Source: Bacteroidales bacterium (GTDB taxonomy: Bacteria > Bacteroidota > Bacteroidia > Bacteroidales > BM520). Taken from it: 64,000 nt of DNA. A program made the translations under genes and the position numbers. The stretch is taken from contig JAISNV010000021.1 in the NCBI GenBank assembly GCA_031276035.1, positions 25,857 through 89,856 on the forward strand, given 5' to 3'. The notes under the pieces were generated by a model, which had not been told where the DNA came from, searched no databases, and saw nothing but the letters and a program-made list of their open reading frames with translations. Position 1 is the first letter of the stretch. Each line of letters opens with the position of its first letter. Below are positions 41,300 to 50,581 of this stretch, one piece after another.

Positions 41300-41563
41300 A
41301 TGCAACAAAACACTCTCCAACCAAACACCGCACTTTTCCTCGCAATGCTAAAGTACAATGATTTCAAGATGCACGAAGAATTGAAAACGGCGGTACTTAA
41401 AGCGAAAGCCAATGGAGAAAAAACAGTTATATTTGATGCTGATGTTTGCAATAAGACAATGGAAGATTTCAAAGACTATGTTTTAACCAAAATACAGAGC
41501 GCAACAAAAGAACTTGAAAGCACAATGAAAGATATTGAGGGGTTGGAAATAAAAATAATATAA
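41300..41563 (+). CDS. Small protein directly upstream of integrase
   Basis: An 87-residue helical protein whose stop codon is immediately followed by the integrase start, so the two are translated together. Charged, no motif (ELKTAVLKAKANGEKTVIFD). Not recognised; an excision or integration accessory is possible. Confidence 0.5.
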   Translation: MQQNTLQPNTALFLAMLKYNDFKMHEELKTAVLKAKANGEKTVIFDADVCNKTMEDFKDYVLTKIQSATKELESTMKDIEGLEIKII

Positions 41564-42910
41564 ATGTATATCAAAAAAAGCATAAGATTTGATGTAGAAA
41601 AGCGAAAAAATAATGGTATATTTATATCTGAAAACAGACCTATTAAAATGCGCATTTCTTATCATGGTTTTCCTCGGCTTGATATTCCAATTGGTGTGCG
41701 GATAGATATTCAGGCGTGGGATCCGAAAACCCAAAGGGTATTTCCCGGATATACAAACAAAGAGGGTAGGAACTCCGAATGGATAAACAATCACATTAAT
41801 ACCTATAATAATTATGCAATAGATGCTTTTAACAGGTTTGAGCTTGTAGAGAAAAAAGTACCGAAACCAAAAGAAATAAAAGATATAATTATTAAGGCTG
41901 CGATAAAAGACGGCAATAGAATAGAAAAGAAAAAGCAAGACACACAAGAGAGTGACTTTTTTAGTCTATTCGATGAGTTTATGCAAAAAGTTAGCATAAT
42001 GCGTTCTTGGAGCGAAGGAACATGGAAGAAATACAAAGGACTTAAAGAGAGATTAAAGAGATTCGATCCCAAATTAAGCTTAGAGACAATAACGGATAAT
42101 GATTTAATCAAGTTTATGAAATCCATGTTTAATGAGGAATTGGTTAATAGTACTATTGAAAAGAGAATAAGAGACACAAAAGGATTTCTTCGTTGGGCGT
42201 CTAAGAATGGATATTATAATGGAAATCTACACAATACCTTCTCGCCGCAATTAAAAGGAACATCATTAATAAATGAACCTACCTTTTTAACTTGGGATGA
42301 ATTAATTTATTTATATAACCTTAAAATTCCGGAAACGAAAAACTACCTTAACAGGACAAGAGATGTATTTTGTTTTTGCTGTTTTACTTCATTGCGCTAT
42401 TCTGACGTATCAAAGCTGACAAAAGAAGATATTAAAGACAATTACTTGATTATTGTCACTCAAAAAACAACCGAAGGAATTAAAATAGATCTAAACAAAT
42501 ATAGCCGGCAAATACTTGCTAAGTATAAAGATGATGATTCTTTAGGGAAAAAAGCTCTTCCGATTATTACCAACCAGAACATGAATGATTACTTAAAGGA
42601 GCTTGGGAAGATTGCAGGCTTTAATGAATTAATAAAGAAGGTATATTTTATAAACAACGAACGTTTTGAAGACGTATTACCAAAACATGAAATTATGTCT
42701 TCACACATGGGAAGGCGTACATTTATCGTTAATTCATTAACAATGGGTATTCCGGCAGAAGTGGTTATGAAATGGACGGGGCATGAAGATTATGAAGCGA
42801 TGAAACCCTATATAAAAATAGTTGATGAACTAAAGAAAAAGGAAATGTCTAAATTTAATAAGAAAAAAATCAATCCTAATTTTACACCCAAAAAAAATGA
42901 TATTAAATGA
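41564..42910 (+). CDS. int: Tyrosine-recombinase integrase
   Basis: A 448-residue site-specific recombinase. The SAM-like N-terminal arm and core-binding domains cover about 1-230. Catalytic residues: Arg in FTSLRYSDVS at about 280, Lys in VTQKTTEG at about 306, the HxxR motif in SSHMGRRTF at about 384-387, His in WTGHED at about 407, and the nucleophile Tyr in MKPYIKI at about 416. The length and the Bacteroidota-type N-terminus (FDVEKRKNNGIFISE) are typical. It is the last phage gene before the host junction. Confidence 0.9.
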   Translation: MYIKKSIRFDVEKRKNNGIFISENRPIKMRISYHGFPRLDIPIGVRIDIQAWDPKTQRVFPGYTNKEGRNSEWINNHINTYNNYAIDAFNRFELVEKKVPKPKEIKDIIIKAAIKDGNRIEKKKQDTQESDFFSLFDEFMQKVSIMRSWSEGTWKKYKGLKERLKRFDPKLSLETITDNDLIKFMKSMFNEELVNSTIEKRIRDTKGFLRWASKNGYYNGNLHNTFSPQLKGTSLINEPTFLTWDELIYLYNLKIPETKNYLNRTRDVFCFCCFTSLRYSDVSKLTKEDIKDNYLIIVTQKTTEGIKIDLNKYSRQILAKYKDDDSLGKKALPIITNQNMNDYLKELGKIAGFNELIKKVYFINNERFEDVLPKHEIMSSHMGRRTFIVNSLTMGIPAEVVMKWTGHEDYEAMKPYIKIVDELKKKEMSKFNKKKINPNFTPKKNDIK

Positions 42911-42985
42911 TACTTTATGATATTATCATGATACTTAAATTTGACAATTAATTGATTTTCTTATAAAATGATACTTTATGATATT
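42905..42985. repeat. 20-bp direct repeat downstream of integrase (possible att/arm sites)
   Basis: An exact 20-base sequence (AAATGATACTTTATGATATT) occurs at 42905-42924, overlapping the integrase stop, and at 42966-42985, a 61-base period; the bases after each copy are also similar (GATACTTAAATT against GATATTTAAATT). Repeats beside an integrase gene are often arm-type binding sites or part of the attachment site. The second copy of the attachment core at the left prophage end lies outside the window. Confidence 0.5.
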
Positions 42986-43307
42986 TATTGATATTTAAAT
43001 TAAAATCCTTCCTGGGCAACAAAGCAAAAATCGAACATCATTAATCTCGGTGAAATTAATGCAAAATTTTGGCAGTAAATATATTACTATACAATGTGCT
43101 AATAATTATAAACCGGAATATTACATCAAAAGTATTATATTCTAGTATGGTCTGAATTATTCAAAACCACATTTTATCTTTCTACAAGTGTATAGGATGT
43201 TATGACTATGGTTTATTATTTGTTATCAATTGTTGTTCCATCGTATATAACCAGATATATCAAACTGTATATATACGAATACAAAGTTGTTACTCTTTCA
43301 TTATAAT
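42986..43307. other. Non-coding stretch at the prophage/host border
   Basis: No gene is seen. It probably contains the right attachment site and host sequence downstream of gcvP. No tRNA or tRNA fragment was found. AT-rich with a TATATA-type inverted repeat near 43240-43280. Confidence 0.45.
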
Positions 43308-43338
43308 AAAAAAAGCTGCCCAATATTGAACAGCTTTT
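43308..43338 (-). terminator. Rho-independent terminator of gcvP
   Basis: On the minus strand AAAAGCTG pairs with CAGCTTTT around a 12-base loop, followed by seven T in all. It lies 25 bases past the gcvP stop codon. Confidence 0.65.
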
Positions 43339-43362
43339 AAGCTATTGTCATTCAAATAGTAA

Positions 43363-46221
43363 TCATTCACAAACGGTGATCAGATTTCTATCACCATGAG
43401 CGTCATCTATTTTGGTAACAGCAGGCCAATATTTGCCGTCGGTGTAACCAAGCGGAAAACAAGCTTTTGCTCTTGTATAAGGTAAATTCCATTCTTCCGA
43501 GGTTGCAATCTCGCAAGTGTGGGGAGCATTTTTAACGCAGTTGTTATCTGTTGCAGATTTACCGTCTTCAATTTCCTTTATTTCTTTGCGAATACTTACC
43601 ATTGCATCAATAAAACGATTAAGTTCGCTTATCGGTTCACTTTCGGTTGGTTCAACCATTAATGTTCCATGAACAGGAAAAGCAACTGTTGGCGCGTGGA
43701 AACCATAATCCATCAAACGTTTCGCTATATCAATAACTTCTAATTGAGCACTTTTCTTAAATTCATTGCAATCTATGATCATTTCATGGGCACACATTCC
43801 TTTAGACCCAACATACAGTATTTTATAATGATTTTCAATAGATTTACGTAAATAGTTTGCATTTAGAATTGCTGTTGCTGTAGCGTTTTTCATTCCTTCA
43901 CCACCAAGCATCATACAATATCCGAAGGAAATAGGAATAATAAAGGCACTTCCGAATGGTGCTGAAGAAATAGCCCCTAGCGATTTATTCGTACCAATAT
44001 TAATAACAGGATTAGACGGCAAATAAGGAACAAGATGTTTGGCAACTCCTATAGGACCAACTCCGGGGCCACCGCCACCATGAGGACTACCGAAAGTTTT
44101 ATGTAAATTTAAGTGACAAACATCAGCACCTATATGTCCGGGTGAAGTATAACCAACCTGTGCATTCATATTTGCACCGTCCATGTAAACCTGTCCGCCT
44201 GCATCATGAATAATCTTAATGATATCTAAAATCTCTTCTTCAAAAACTCCATGAGTTGAAGGATAAGTAATCATTGTACAAGAAAGGTTATCTCTATATT
44301 CTTCAGCTTTTGCCCTCAGATCATTAATGTCAACATTTCCGTTTTCATCAGTTTTAGTAACAACAATTTTTAATCCGGCCATAGCGGCACTTGCGGGGTT
44401 TGTCCCGTGTGCACTTGCAGGAATCAAACAAACATTACGGTATCCTTCTCCTTTATCTTTTTGATAAGCCCTTATAGTCATTAATCCCGCATATTCACCT
44501 GCGGCTCCGGAATTTGCTTGGAAAGAAATTCCTGCAAATCCTGTAACTTTTTCCAAAATGTCAGAATATTTATCAATCAATTCTTTGTATCCTAAAGCTT
44601 GATTTTCAGGAACAAAAGGATGAATGTTTGCAAATTCAGGCCAACTTAGATAAAACATCCAACTTGCCGCATTCAGTTTCATCGTACATGAACCCAGTGG
44701 AATCATTGCTCTGTTCAATGAAAGATCTTTGTTTTCAAGATATTTTAAAAATCTCATCATTGCTGTTTCCGAATGGTATTTATTGAAAACTTCTGATGTT
44801 AAATATTTGCTTTGTCGATTTAAACTTCCTTTGATCGAACTTAATTTTCCACAAACGTTTTTGTCACAGATAAAAGGTTTGAACTCTTTTCCAGTGGATT
44901 CAGCAAAAATTCCAATTATTGTGTTAATATCATTTAAAGTAGAAGTTTCATCAACACTTATAGAGATTTCATTATCAGAAATAATTCTGAAGTTCATCTC
45001 TTTTGTTAAAGCTTTTTTACCGATGGCATTTGCAGAAATTCCTTGTGGTAACGATAAATGAATTGTATCGAAAAATTGTTCATTCATTTGTGTTATGCCC
45101 AATTCTTTCAATTTGTCTGAAAGTACAATTGCAAGGATATTGATATGTCGAGCAATTTGTTTTAAACCATCAGGGCCGTGATAAACTGCATAAAATCCCG
45201 ACATCATTGCCATAAGTGCTTGTGATGTACATATATTTGATGTTGCTTCGTGGCGTTTGATATGTTGTTCGCGTGTCTGTAAAGCCATTCTGTAAGCTTT
45301 GTTACCCAATCTATCTTTAGAAATACCAATGATTCTTCCCGGCATTTTGCGTTTATAATCGTCTTTTGCAGCTAAGAAAGCGGCATGAGCACCGCCGTAA
45401 CCCATTGGAGTTCCGAAACGTTGAGCAGAACCGACTACAATATCTGCGTCCCAATCGCCAGGAGGAGTTAATAGAGTAAGACTCATTAAATCTGCTGCAA
45501 TAGTTACAATAATATTTTTTTCATGAGCTTTTTCTGTAAACCAGGCAAAATCTTCTACTTTACCGAAAGCATTTGGGTATTGTAGTATTGCTCCGAAATA
45601 ATCATCTGCAAAATCAAAATCTTTTTCATCGCCAATTGTAACATCAATTCCCAGATACTCTGCTCTTGTAGAAATAACCGCAATAGATTGTGGAAATAAA
45701 TTTTTAGAGATAAAGAATTTGTTATCACCACGTTTCATCTTTTCTCTGTGTCTTGCATTAAAACTCATTATCATAGCTTCAGCGGCGGCAGTTCCTTCGT
45801 CGAGTAGCGAACAATTGGAAATCGGCATTCCAGTTAAATCCGAAACTAAAGTTTGAAAAATAAGAAGTGCCTCAAGTCTGCCTTGAGAAATCTCGGCTTG
45901 ATATGGAGTGTATGCAGTGTACCAACCCGGATTTTCAAGAACATTTCTTTGAATAACACCCGGTAAAATGGTATTATAATAACCCAAACCGATAAACGAT
46001 TTAAAAATTTTATTTTTAGAAGCCAAACCTTTCAGGTACGAAACATATTCATACTCATTCATTCCTTCAGGAAGGTCGAGATCTTCTTTAAATCTGATTT
46101 TTTCGGGAATTGTTAGATTAATTAATTCATCTATTGAAGAGACTCCGATTTTTTCTAACATTTTGCTTATTTGTTCTTTATCGGGACCCAAATGACGATT
46201 GATAAAATTATTTGTAATCAT
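43363..46221 (-). CDS. gcvP: Glycine dehydrogenase (decarboxylating), P-protein
   Basis: A 952-residue protein, the usual length for the single-chain P-protein of the glycine cleavage system, which takes CO2 from glycine and passes the aminomethyl group to the lipoyl H-protein. The PLP-binding Lys is in LNLHKTFGSPHGGGGPGVGP in the C-terminal half; the N-terminal half has YYNTILPGVIQRNVLENPGW and YTPYQAEISQGRLE, both conserved. A start at 46248 would be a TTG inside the promoter box, so the ATG at 46221 (MITNNFINRH) is preferred. It stands alone here, without gcvT or gcvH nearby. Confidence 0.95.
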   Translation of the reverse strand: MITNNFINRHLGPDKEQISKMLEKIGVSSIDELINLTIPEKIRFKEDLDLPEGMNEYEYVSYLKGLASKNKIFKSFIGLGYYNTILPGVIQRNVLENPGWYTAYTPYQAEISQGRLEALLIFQTLVSDLTGMPISNCSLLDEGTAAAEAMIMSFNARHREKMKRGDNKFFISKNLFPQSIAVISTRAEYLGIDVTIGDEKDFDFADDYFGAILQYPNAFGKVEDFAWFTEKAHEKNIIVTIAADLMSLTLLTPPGDWDADIVVGSAQRFGTPMGYGGAHAAFLAAKDDYKRKMPGRIIGISKDRLGNKAYRMALQTREQHIKRHEATSNICTSQALMAMMSGFYAVYHGPDGLKQIARHINILAIVLSDKLKELGITQMNEQFFDTIHLSLPQGISANAIGKKALTKEMNFRIISDNEISISVDETSTLNDINTIIGIFAESTGKEFKPFICDKNVCGKLSSIKGSLNRQSKYLTSEVFNKYHSETAMMRFLKYLENKDLSLNRAMIPLGSCTMKLNAASWMFYLSWPEFANIHPFVPENQALGYKELIDKYSDILEKVTGFAGISFQANSGAAGEYAGLMTIRAYQKDKGEGYRNVCLIPASAHGTNPASAAMAGLKIVVTKTDENGNVDINDLRAKAEEYRDNLSCTMITYPSTHGVFEEEILDIIKIIHDAGGQVYMDGANMNAQVGYTSPGHIGADVCHLNLHKTFGSPHGGGGPGVGPIGVAKHLVPYLPSNPVINIGTNKSLGAISSAPFGSAFIIPISFGYCMMLGGEGMKNATATAILNANYLRKSIENHYKILYVGSKGMCAHEMIIDCNEFKKSAQLEVIDIAKRLMDYGFHAPTVAFPVHGTLMVEPTESEPISELNRFIDAMVSIRKEIKEIEDGKSATDNNCVKNAPHTCEIATSEEWNLPYTRAKACFPLGYTDGKYWPAVTKIDDAHGDRNLITVCE

Positions 46222-46245
46222 TCTGCTTTGTTTTTCGTTTGTGTG

Positions 46246-46253
46246 CAAAAGTA
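46246..46253 (-). promoter_or_regulatory. gcvP promoter -7 box
   Basis: On the minus strand TACTTTTG then CA, matching TAnnTTTG, 25 bases from the ATG at 46221. It decides against the upstream TTG start, which would lie within it. Confidence 0.65.
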
Positions 46254-46267
46254 AGAAAAATAATCTT

Positions 46268-46275
46268 TATTTTTG
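46268..46275 (+). promoter_or_regulatory. Promoter -7 box of the TPR gene
   Basis: TATTTTTG then CATAA on the plus strand, 10 bases before the ATG at 46286, so the mRNA would be almost leaderless. It is back to back with the gcvP promoter. Confidence 0.6.
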
Positions 46276-46285
46276 CATAAAAATT

Positions 46286-46600
46286 ATGAAAGATACCGTT
46301 AAAGTAAAATATATAGAAGAACTTATTGCCGATGAGAAACTTGAAGCGGCAATTGAGTATTTGACAAAGGAATTGGAAGTAGAAATGACCGCAGATTTTT
46401 TAATTCGACGTGGTGATTTGTACAAAAAACTTCATGCATTCGGGAAAGCCCTTGGTGATTATAGAAATGCTTTAAAAATTGATCCTGACAATCAAGTTGC
46501 CGATACAAAAGTTAAGATGATAGAAAATATTTTATCGATAGAAAATACTTTTTATTATGAGAATGCATATACTGATGAAATGCTTTTTCCAGAAACGTAA
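46286..46600 (+). CDS. Small tetratricopeptide-repeat protein
   Basis: A 104-residue protein with about two TPR-like helical pairs: residues ~13-40 (LEAAIEYLTKELEVEMTADF) and the clear unit RRGDLYKKLHAFGKALGDYR then NALKIDPDN. A frame from 46199 would start inside gcvP and its promoter, so the ATG at 46286 is chosen. Such proteins are protein-protein adaptors; the partner is unknown. Confidence 0.7.
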   Translation: MKDTVKVKYIEELIADEKLEAAIEYLTKELEVEMTADFLIRRGDLYKKLHAFGKALGDYRNALKIDPDNQVADTKVKMIENILSIENTFYYENAYTDEMLFPET

Positions 46601-46723
46601 AAATGATAAGTATATTTAGAAAAGACAGAATAATGAGAAATCCGAATTTTCATTTCTTTTGTGGTGGAATTTTATAATTAAAATATTTTTTTAAGCTAAA
46701 AAAATTATTAAAGATATTCAGTT

Positions 46724-48208
46724 TTAACTCTTTACTATTTTAATTACTTTTCGTTTATCGTCTTTTATCATTTCAAAAAAATAAATACCACGATTCAAAC
46801 CACTTGTATTAATAACAGAAACTCCTTCTCTCAATTCATCTATTAAAACTAATTTTCCATAAATATTGTAAATCTTTATTTCAATATTTTCTTTTGTTTC
46901 TATTTTTAATATTTCTGAAAATGGATTCGGATAAATGTATATGTTTTCTGAATTTAAATGAATTGAATTCTCATCAATAATATTTACTGAAATGATATCT
47001 TCATAGACAATATTTGTTGTAAAATCAGTTACATTTAAAACGAAATTAACATCAGAAAATAGAGGTAAGGTCAACGGATTAATAATATTATTGTCGTATA
47101 GTAGTGAATCCGGTTGCCAGTTTATTTCGTAATTTTCGGTAAAACATGAAATAATGCCCTTTAGCATCGTTTCTTCTCCCTTAAATATTTTAATATCTTC
47201 GCCGGCTGAAATCTCTTTATCTTCATTCAAATTGATTTTCATTGTTTCGGAAGTTGAATAATAACAAGGATAAAACGTTTGTAATTCAAGTATTAAGTTT
47301 ACATATCCTAACATAAAATCGAAACTTCCGAAATAATATTTGGTTATGGCATTTGTATAATCATCGAAATATCCGTCACCATTTGTACGCCATTGAAGCG
47401 AAGTGTAATTACACGTTTTAGGATAGAGTTCTATATAATAGTTAAATATACAGATATTTGTGTCGTTATTAATAATAATTTCTGGAGGAGAAATGTACGA
47501 GATTGCCGTATAGCCTTTAGCAGAAGTTTTCAATGACGATATGTTATCCGTTACTGTTACTTCAAAGAAAGTGTCATCGTTTATTACACACTCAAATAAT
47601 TGTTTATTTGATGTTATTCCTTCGGGTATGCTTTTCCAAGTGAAGGAATAATTACCTGAGCCGCCGTTAGGATTGCAGTTTAATACTGTAGAATTATTGT
47701 TTTCACAAACATCCGGATTAGAAGAGTAAGCATTTGCCGTAAAACTTCCGGCACTTATACAGTCAATAACAGAAACTCCCAAATTAGTAAAAACTCCTAA
47801 AGAATTATAAATTTCACCTTCATTATATTTAATGAAACTTAAATCGAATTCAATTTCATCCTTATTGGAATAAATTTTCCAATATATAGAATCGCCGGAA
47901 TAAAATCCGTTCTTGCCTTGAACAAATGGGTCGTTACTGTATGCAAAAATGGAAATATTTTTGTTAGGATTATATTGACTTGCACCGCCGCATTTTAGTG
48001 TTCCCTCGTCACTGAAAAATACTCCTATATAATCGGCGCTGTCAATGATTACATTATTTATAACAGGAAAAACATTTTTTGGAATTATTATACAATGACA
48101 CGAGTTTGTATTTGAAAAACCTTCCCAACCATTAGGCAAATTTTGACAAATACCAGTAATAGATAATAGAATAAAAAGGAGATATAATATTACATTAGTG
48201 ATTTTCAT
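46724..48208 (-). CDS. Secreted protein with type IX secretion sorting domain
   Basis: A 494-residue protein from the ATG at 48208. An N-terminal signal peptide (VILYLLFILLSITGICQ) and a C-terminal T9SS type A domain (IYPNPFSEILKIE ... NIYGKLVLIDELREG ... GLNRGIYFFEMI ... RKVIKIV) mark it as T9SS cargo. The middle has several Cys and an Ig-like beta-rich pattern (SCHCIIIPKNVFPV..., NPNGGSGNYSFTWKS). The substrate or surface role is unknown. Confidence 0.75.
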   Translation of the reverse strand: MKITNVILYLLFILLSITGICQNLPNGWEGFSNTNSCHCIIIPKNVFPVINNVIIDSADYIGVFFSDEGTLKCGGASQYNPNKNISIFAYSNDPFVQGKNGFYSGDSIYWKIYSNKDEIEFDLSFIKYNEGEIYNSLGVFTNLGVSVIDCISAGSFTANAYSSNPDVCENNNSTVLNCNPNGGSGNYSFTWKSIPEGITSNKQLFECVINDDTFFEVTVTDNISSLKTSAKGYTAISYISPPEIIINNDTNICIFNYYIELYPKTCNYTSLQWRTNGDGYFDDYTNAITKYYFGSFDFMLGYVNLILELQTFYPCYYSTSETMKINLNEDKEISAGEDIKIFKGEETMLKGIISCFTENYEINWQPDSLLYDNNIINPLTLPLFSDVNFVLNVTDFTTNIVYEDIISVNIIDENSIHLNSENIYIYPNPFSEILKIETKENIEIKIYNIYGKLVLIDELREGVSVINTSGLNRGIYFFEMIKDDKRKVIKIVKS

Positions 48209-48230
48209 AAACATTGTGTTAAGGCACTGA

Positions 48231-48238
48231 CAAAGTTA
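48231..48238 (-). promoter_or_regulatory. Promoter -7 box of the T9SS cargo gene
   Basis: On the minus strand TAACTTTG matches TAnnTTTG, 22 bases before the ATG at 48208. Confidence 0.55.
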
Positions 48239-48330
48239 CGAAAACAAAATAAAGAAATTAGATTTGTAAGGGAAAAATTATGAGGATAAAATTCGATGTT
48301 TTGGTTAGGCGATTTTTTATTATTACATCC

Positions 48331-50358
48331 TTAAACCCCAACTTCTCTTAACTCTATCATCCTTTTTTGAAGTTCAGAGGCAATTCGCGTTTTTTCCTCA
48401 TGTGAATTGTTTTCATGATTATAGATTACCGGTTTGCCGATGTTAAATGTATGCTTTTTTCTATTTGCAAAAATAGGGTAGAAGCGTAATGATTTCTCGG
48501 TTGTGTCAAAATACATTTTTCCTATACTTGCGAAACCTGTATATAAATTCCCAACGCTACCGGTTTCATGTTGTATAGTTGTTTTCTTGCCTACTTTTAT
48601 TTTTTTTGGTTTTTCAGGAAATATCAGAATGTTATCACCTTCAGTGAGAACTTTCACAGTATCATCAAATGTTTTTACAACGCCTCTTAAATTAGTTTTC
48701 TCTACAGGTATTGGATTAAAAGAATTCATAGCCCAAACCACAGGTTTAGCAACAAATTTACAGATAGCTTTTTTCATTTTTGTAGTGAGAAGCGGCCAGC
48801 GGGATAAATGTCTTTCATACATTTCAGTTGCTGCCGAGTCTATATCACACATTTTTTTGTCAATCCAAGGACGAAAATAAGTTGGCAAATATATAACTGC
48901 AGCAACAGGTCCGTATATTATTCCGTGATTGCATACAAAAATTGACGGGAAATTATCATAATCAATATTTTCTTCTCCTTTTACTTTCAGAAATAAAAAT
49001 GGTTTGACAATAGCGGCAATGATTTTTATTCCAAATCTAACACGACTTTTCTTTACAAGTCTTTCATTTAAACTTTGTTTAGTGTTTGTATTGGCATTTA
49101 CCCCTTTATTATATACCATTAATTTTTGTTTATTCCTTTCATCAAGCGGTTGTTTTAGTGCGAAAAACATACTTATCAACATAAAAAGTAACGGCAATTG
49201 CATCATAACTCCGCGATAATTAGACGGAACTTCGGTAATATCGGTAAAAGTAGTATTGAAAAACGCCCAAGCACTGACGAATAAAAGCATAATCGTACAC
49301 GAAATTAGTATAGCTAAAACATGTGTCAGTAAATATCTTAAATACAATTCTTTTTGTGATATTTTAGTGTCGGTAACTTTTTCAATTAACTTGAAATCGG
49401 CATTAAATTGGTTTGTTACGGCGGTTATGCTTGATAATCCGAATCCCCAGATTATTGTCCAAATAATCGTATTAATTAAGTTTTGAGAATAAAATACAAA
49501 CACCGAACTCAATACCCATAATATTGCTCCGAAAATAAATAGATTTAGATTAATGGCAATTTTGCCAATATTCGATAACCAAGTAAATAATCTTGAAGAT
49601 GAAACTATTAGCAATAACCATAAAACTATGTAAGCATAATTATCAAACAGAGAGTTGAATGGTGAAAAGCTCAGAAAACAGATATACATTAATATTCCTA
49701 ATGTAAATCCGATCTGCGAATATAAAGTCATATTGGTAAAAACACGATATGAGAAAATATTTTCCAGATTATCGTTTTTTCTTTTTTCAATATACTTGCT
49801 TAAATCTGCAAGTACATTTGTTTGATATGCAAGCATAACACCGGTAAGTGTATATATTCCTATTACAAAATATGCCGCAAATCCTTTTAAAAGAATTAAT
49901 GAAAATATCACACATGGAGTTAGAAAAAGAATTTGGAATAAAATTTTATAAATGATATTTGATGCTTTTTTTACATCGAAAGAATAGTTGATTCTATATG
50001 TGATAATCTTTCGTACAGCAATTGTCAGTACAAAGAAAGAGACAAGGTTAGAGTTTAAGTTGTTTGTAAGTACGGGAAATAAAAAAAGAATAATCATCCC
50101 GGAAAAAATAGATGCAGTTAGTAATATCCACATAACAAATCCGATACTACCTTTTTTGCCGAATCTTATTTTTTGTAAATTTCCTTGAAAATATAATATC
50201 CAGACGTTGACAAACAAAAATATTGAAGCACCATATAATGGATTATCTATTAGATAATGACTAACAAACATGCACAGAATAAGTTCAAAAAAATCGACAC
50301 TTAAATTTGTAAAACCGAAAATTGTTTGCGACTTGTATATTTTTTCCTTCTTAGACAT
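48331..50358 (-). CDS. MFS-like transporter fused to PlsC-type acyltransferase
   Basis: A 675-residue protein from the ATG at 50358. The first ~430 residues contain about twelve transmembrane helices of MFS style. After a basic linker, residues ~450-670 form a PlsC-like acyltransferase: IFVCNHGIIYGPVAAVIYLP as block I, ILIFPEKPKK as the third block. In the usual family the first block is H-x4-D; here the Asp position reads Gly, and the Glu often found two residues after the His in this fusion type reads Ile. The enzyme would move an acylated or phospholipid molecule across the membrane. A TTG start at 50379 would lie within the promoter box. Confidence 0.7.
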   Translation of the reverse strand: MSKKEKIYKSQTIFGFTNLSVDFFELILCMFVSHYLIDNPLYGASIFLFVNVWILYFQGNLQKIRFGKKGSIGFVMWILLTASIFSGMIILFLFPVLTNNLNSNLVSFFVLTIAVRKIITYRINYSFDVKKASNIIYKILFQILFLTPCVIFSLILLKGFAAYFVIGIYTLTGVMLAYQTNVLADLSKYIEKRKNDNLENIFSYRVFTNMTLYSQIGFTLGILMYICFLSFSPFNSLFDNYAYIVLWLLLIVSSSRLFTWLSNIGKIAINLNLFIFGAILWVLSSVFVFYSQNLINTIIWTIIWGFGLSSITAVTNQFNADFKLIEKVTDTKISQKELYLRYLLTHVLAILISCTIMLLFVSAWAFFNTTFTDITEVPSNYRGVMMQLPLLFMLISMFFALKQPLDERNKQKLMVYNKGVNANTNTKQSLNERLVKKSRVRFGIKIIAAIVKPFLFLKVKGEENIDYDNFPSIFVCNHGIIYGPVAAVIYLPTYFRPWIDKKMCDIDSAATEMYERHLSRWPLLTTKMKKAICKFVAKPVVWAMNSFNPIPVEKTNLRGVVKTFDDTVKVLTEGDNILIFPEKPKKIKVGKKTTIQHETGSVGNLYTGFASIGKMYFDTTEKSLRFYPIFANRKKHTFNIGKPVIYNHENNSHEEKTRIASELQKRMIELREVGV

Positions 50359-50376
50359 GCTCCGATGTTTAAAATG

Positions 50377-50384
50377 CAAATATA
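50377..50384 (-). promoter_or_regulatory. Promoter -7 box of the MFS/acyltransferase gene
   Basis: On the minus strand TATATTTG then CA, 19 bases before the ATG at 50358. Confidence 0.55.
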
Positions 50385-50536
50385 AGAATAATTAGTTGAT
50401 GTGTTGATGTTATGATATGGACATTAAATTTTTCTTGTATTTTTTCCTAGACTTAGAAAGTGAATCTGAAACAAGTTTTATCGGTTTTATCATTTCATTG
50501 TCGATTGTCCGCTTTACAAATTTTCAATTATTTTAT

Positions 50537-50544
50537 TATCTTTG
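50537..50544 (+). promoter_or_regulatory. hutU promoter -7 box
   Basis: TATCTTTG then CAATC, 38 bases before the ATG at 50582. Confidence 0.6.
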
Positions 50545-50581
50545 CAATCAATTATTTCGACAAGTAATTTTTTTATAGATA

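Noticed and set aside
42986..43307. tRNA gene or fragment at the prophage border
   Set aside because: No cloverleaf or T-arm sequence was found.
46221..46253. Upstream TTG start of gcvP, and likewise of the gene ending at 48331
   Set aside because: In both cases the TTG is part of the TAnnTTTG promoter box, so it cannot be in the message.
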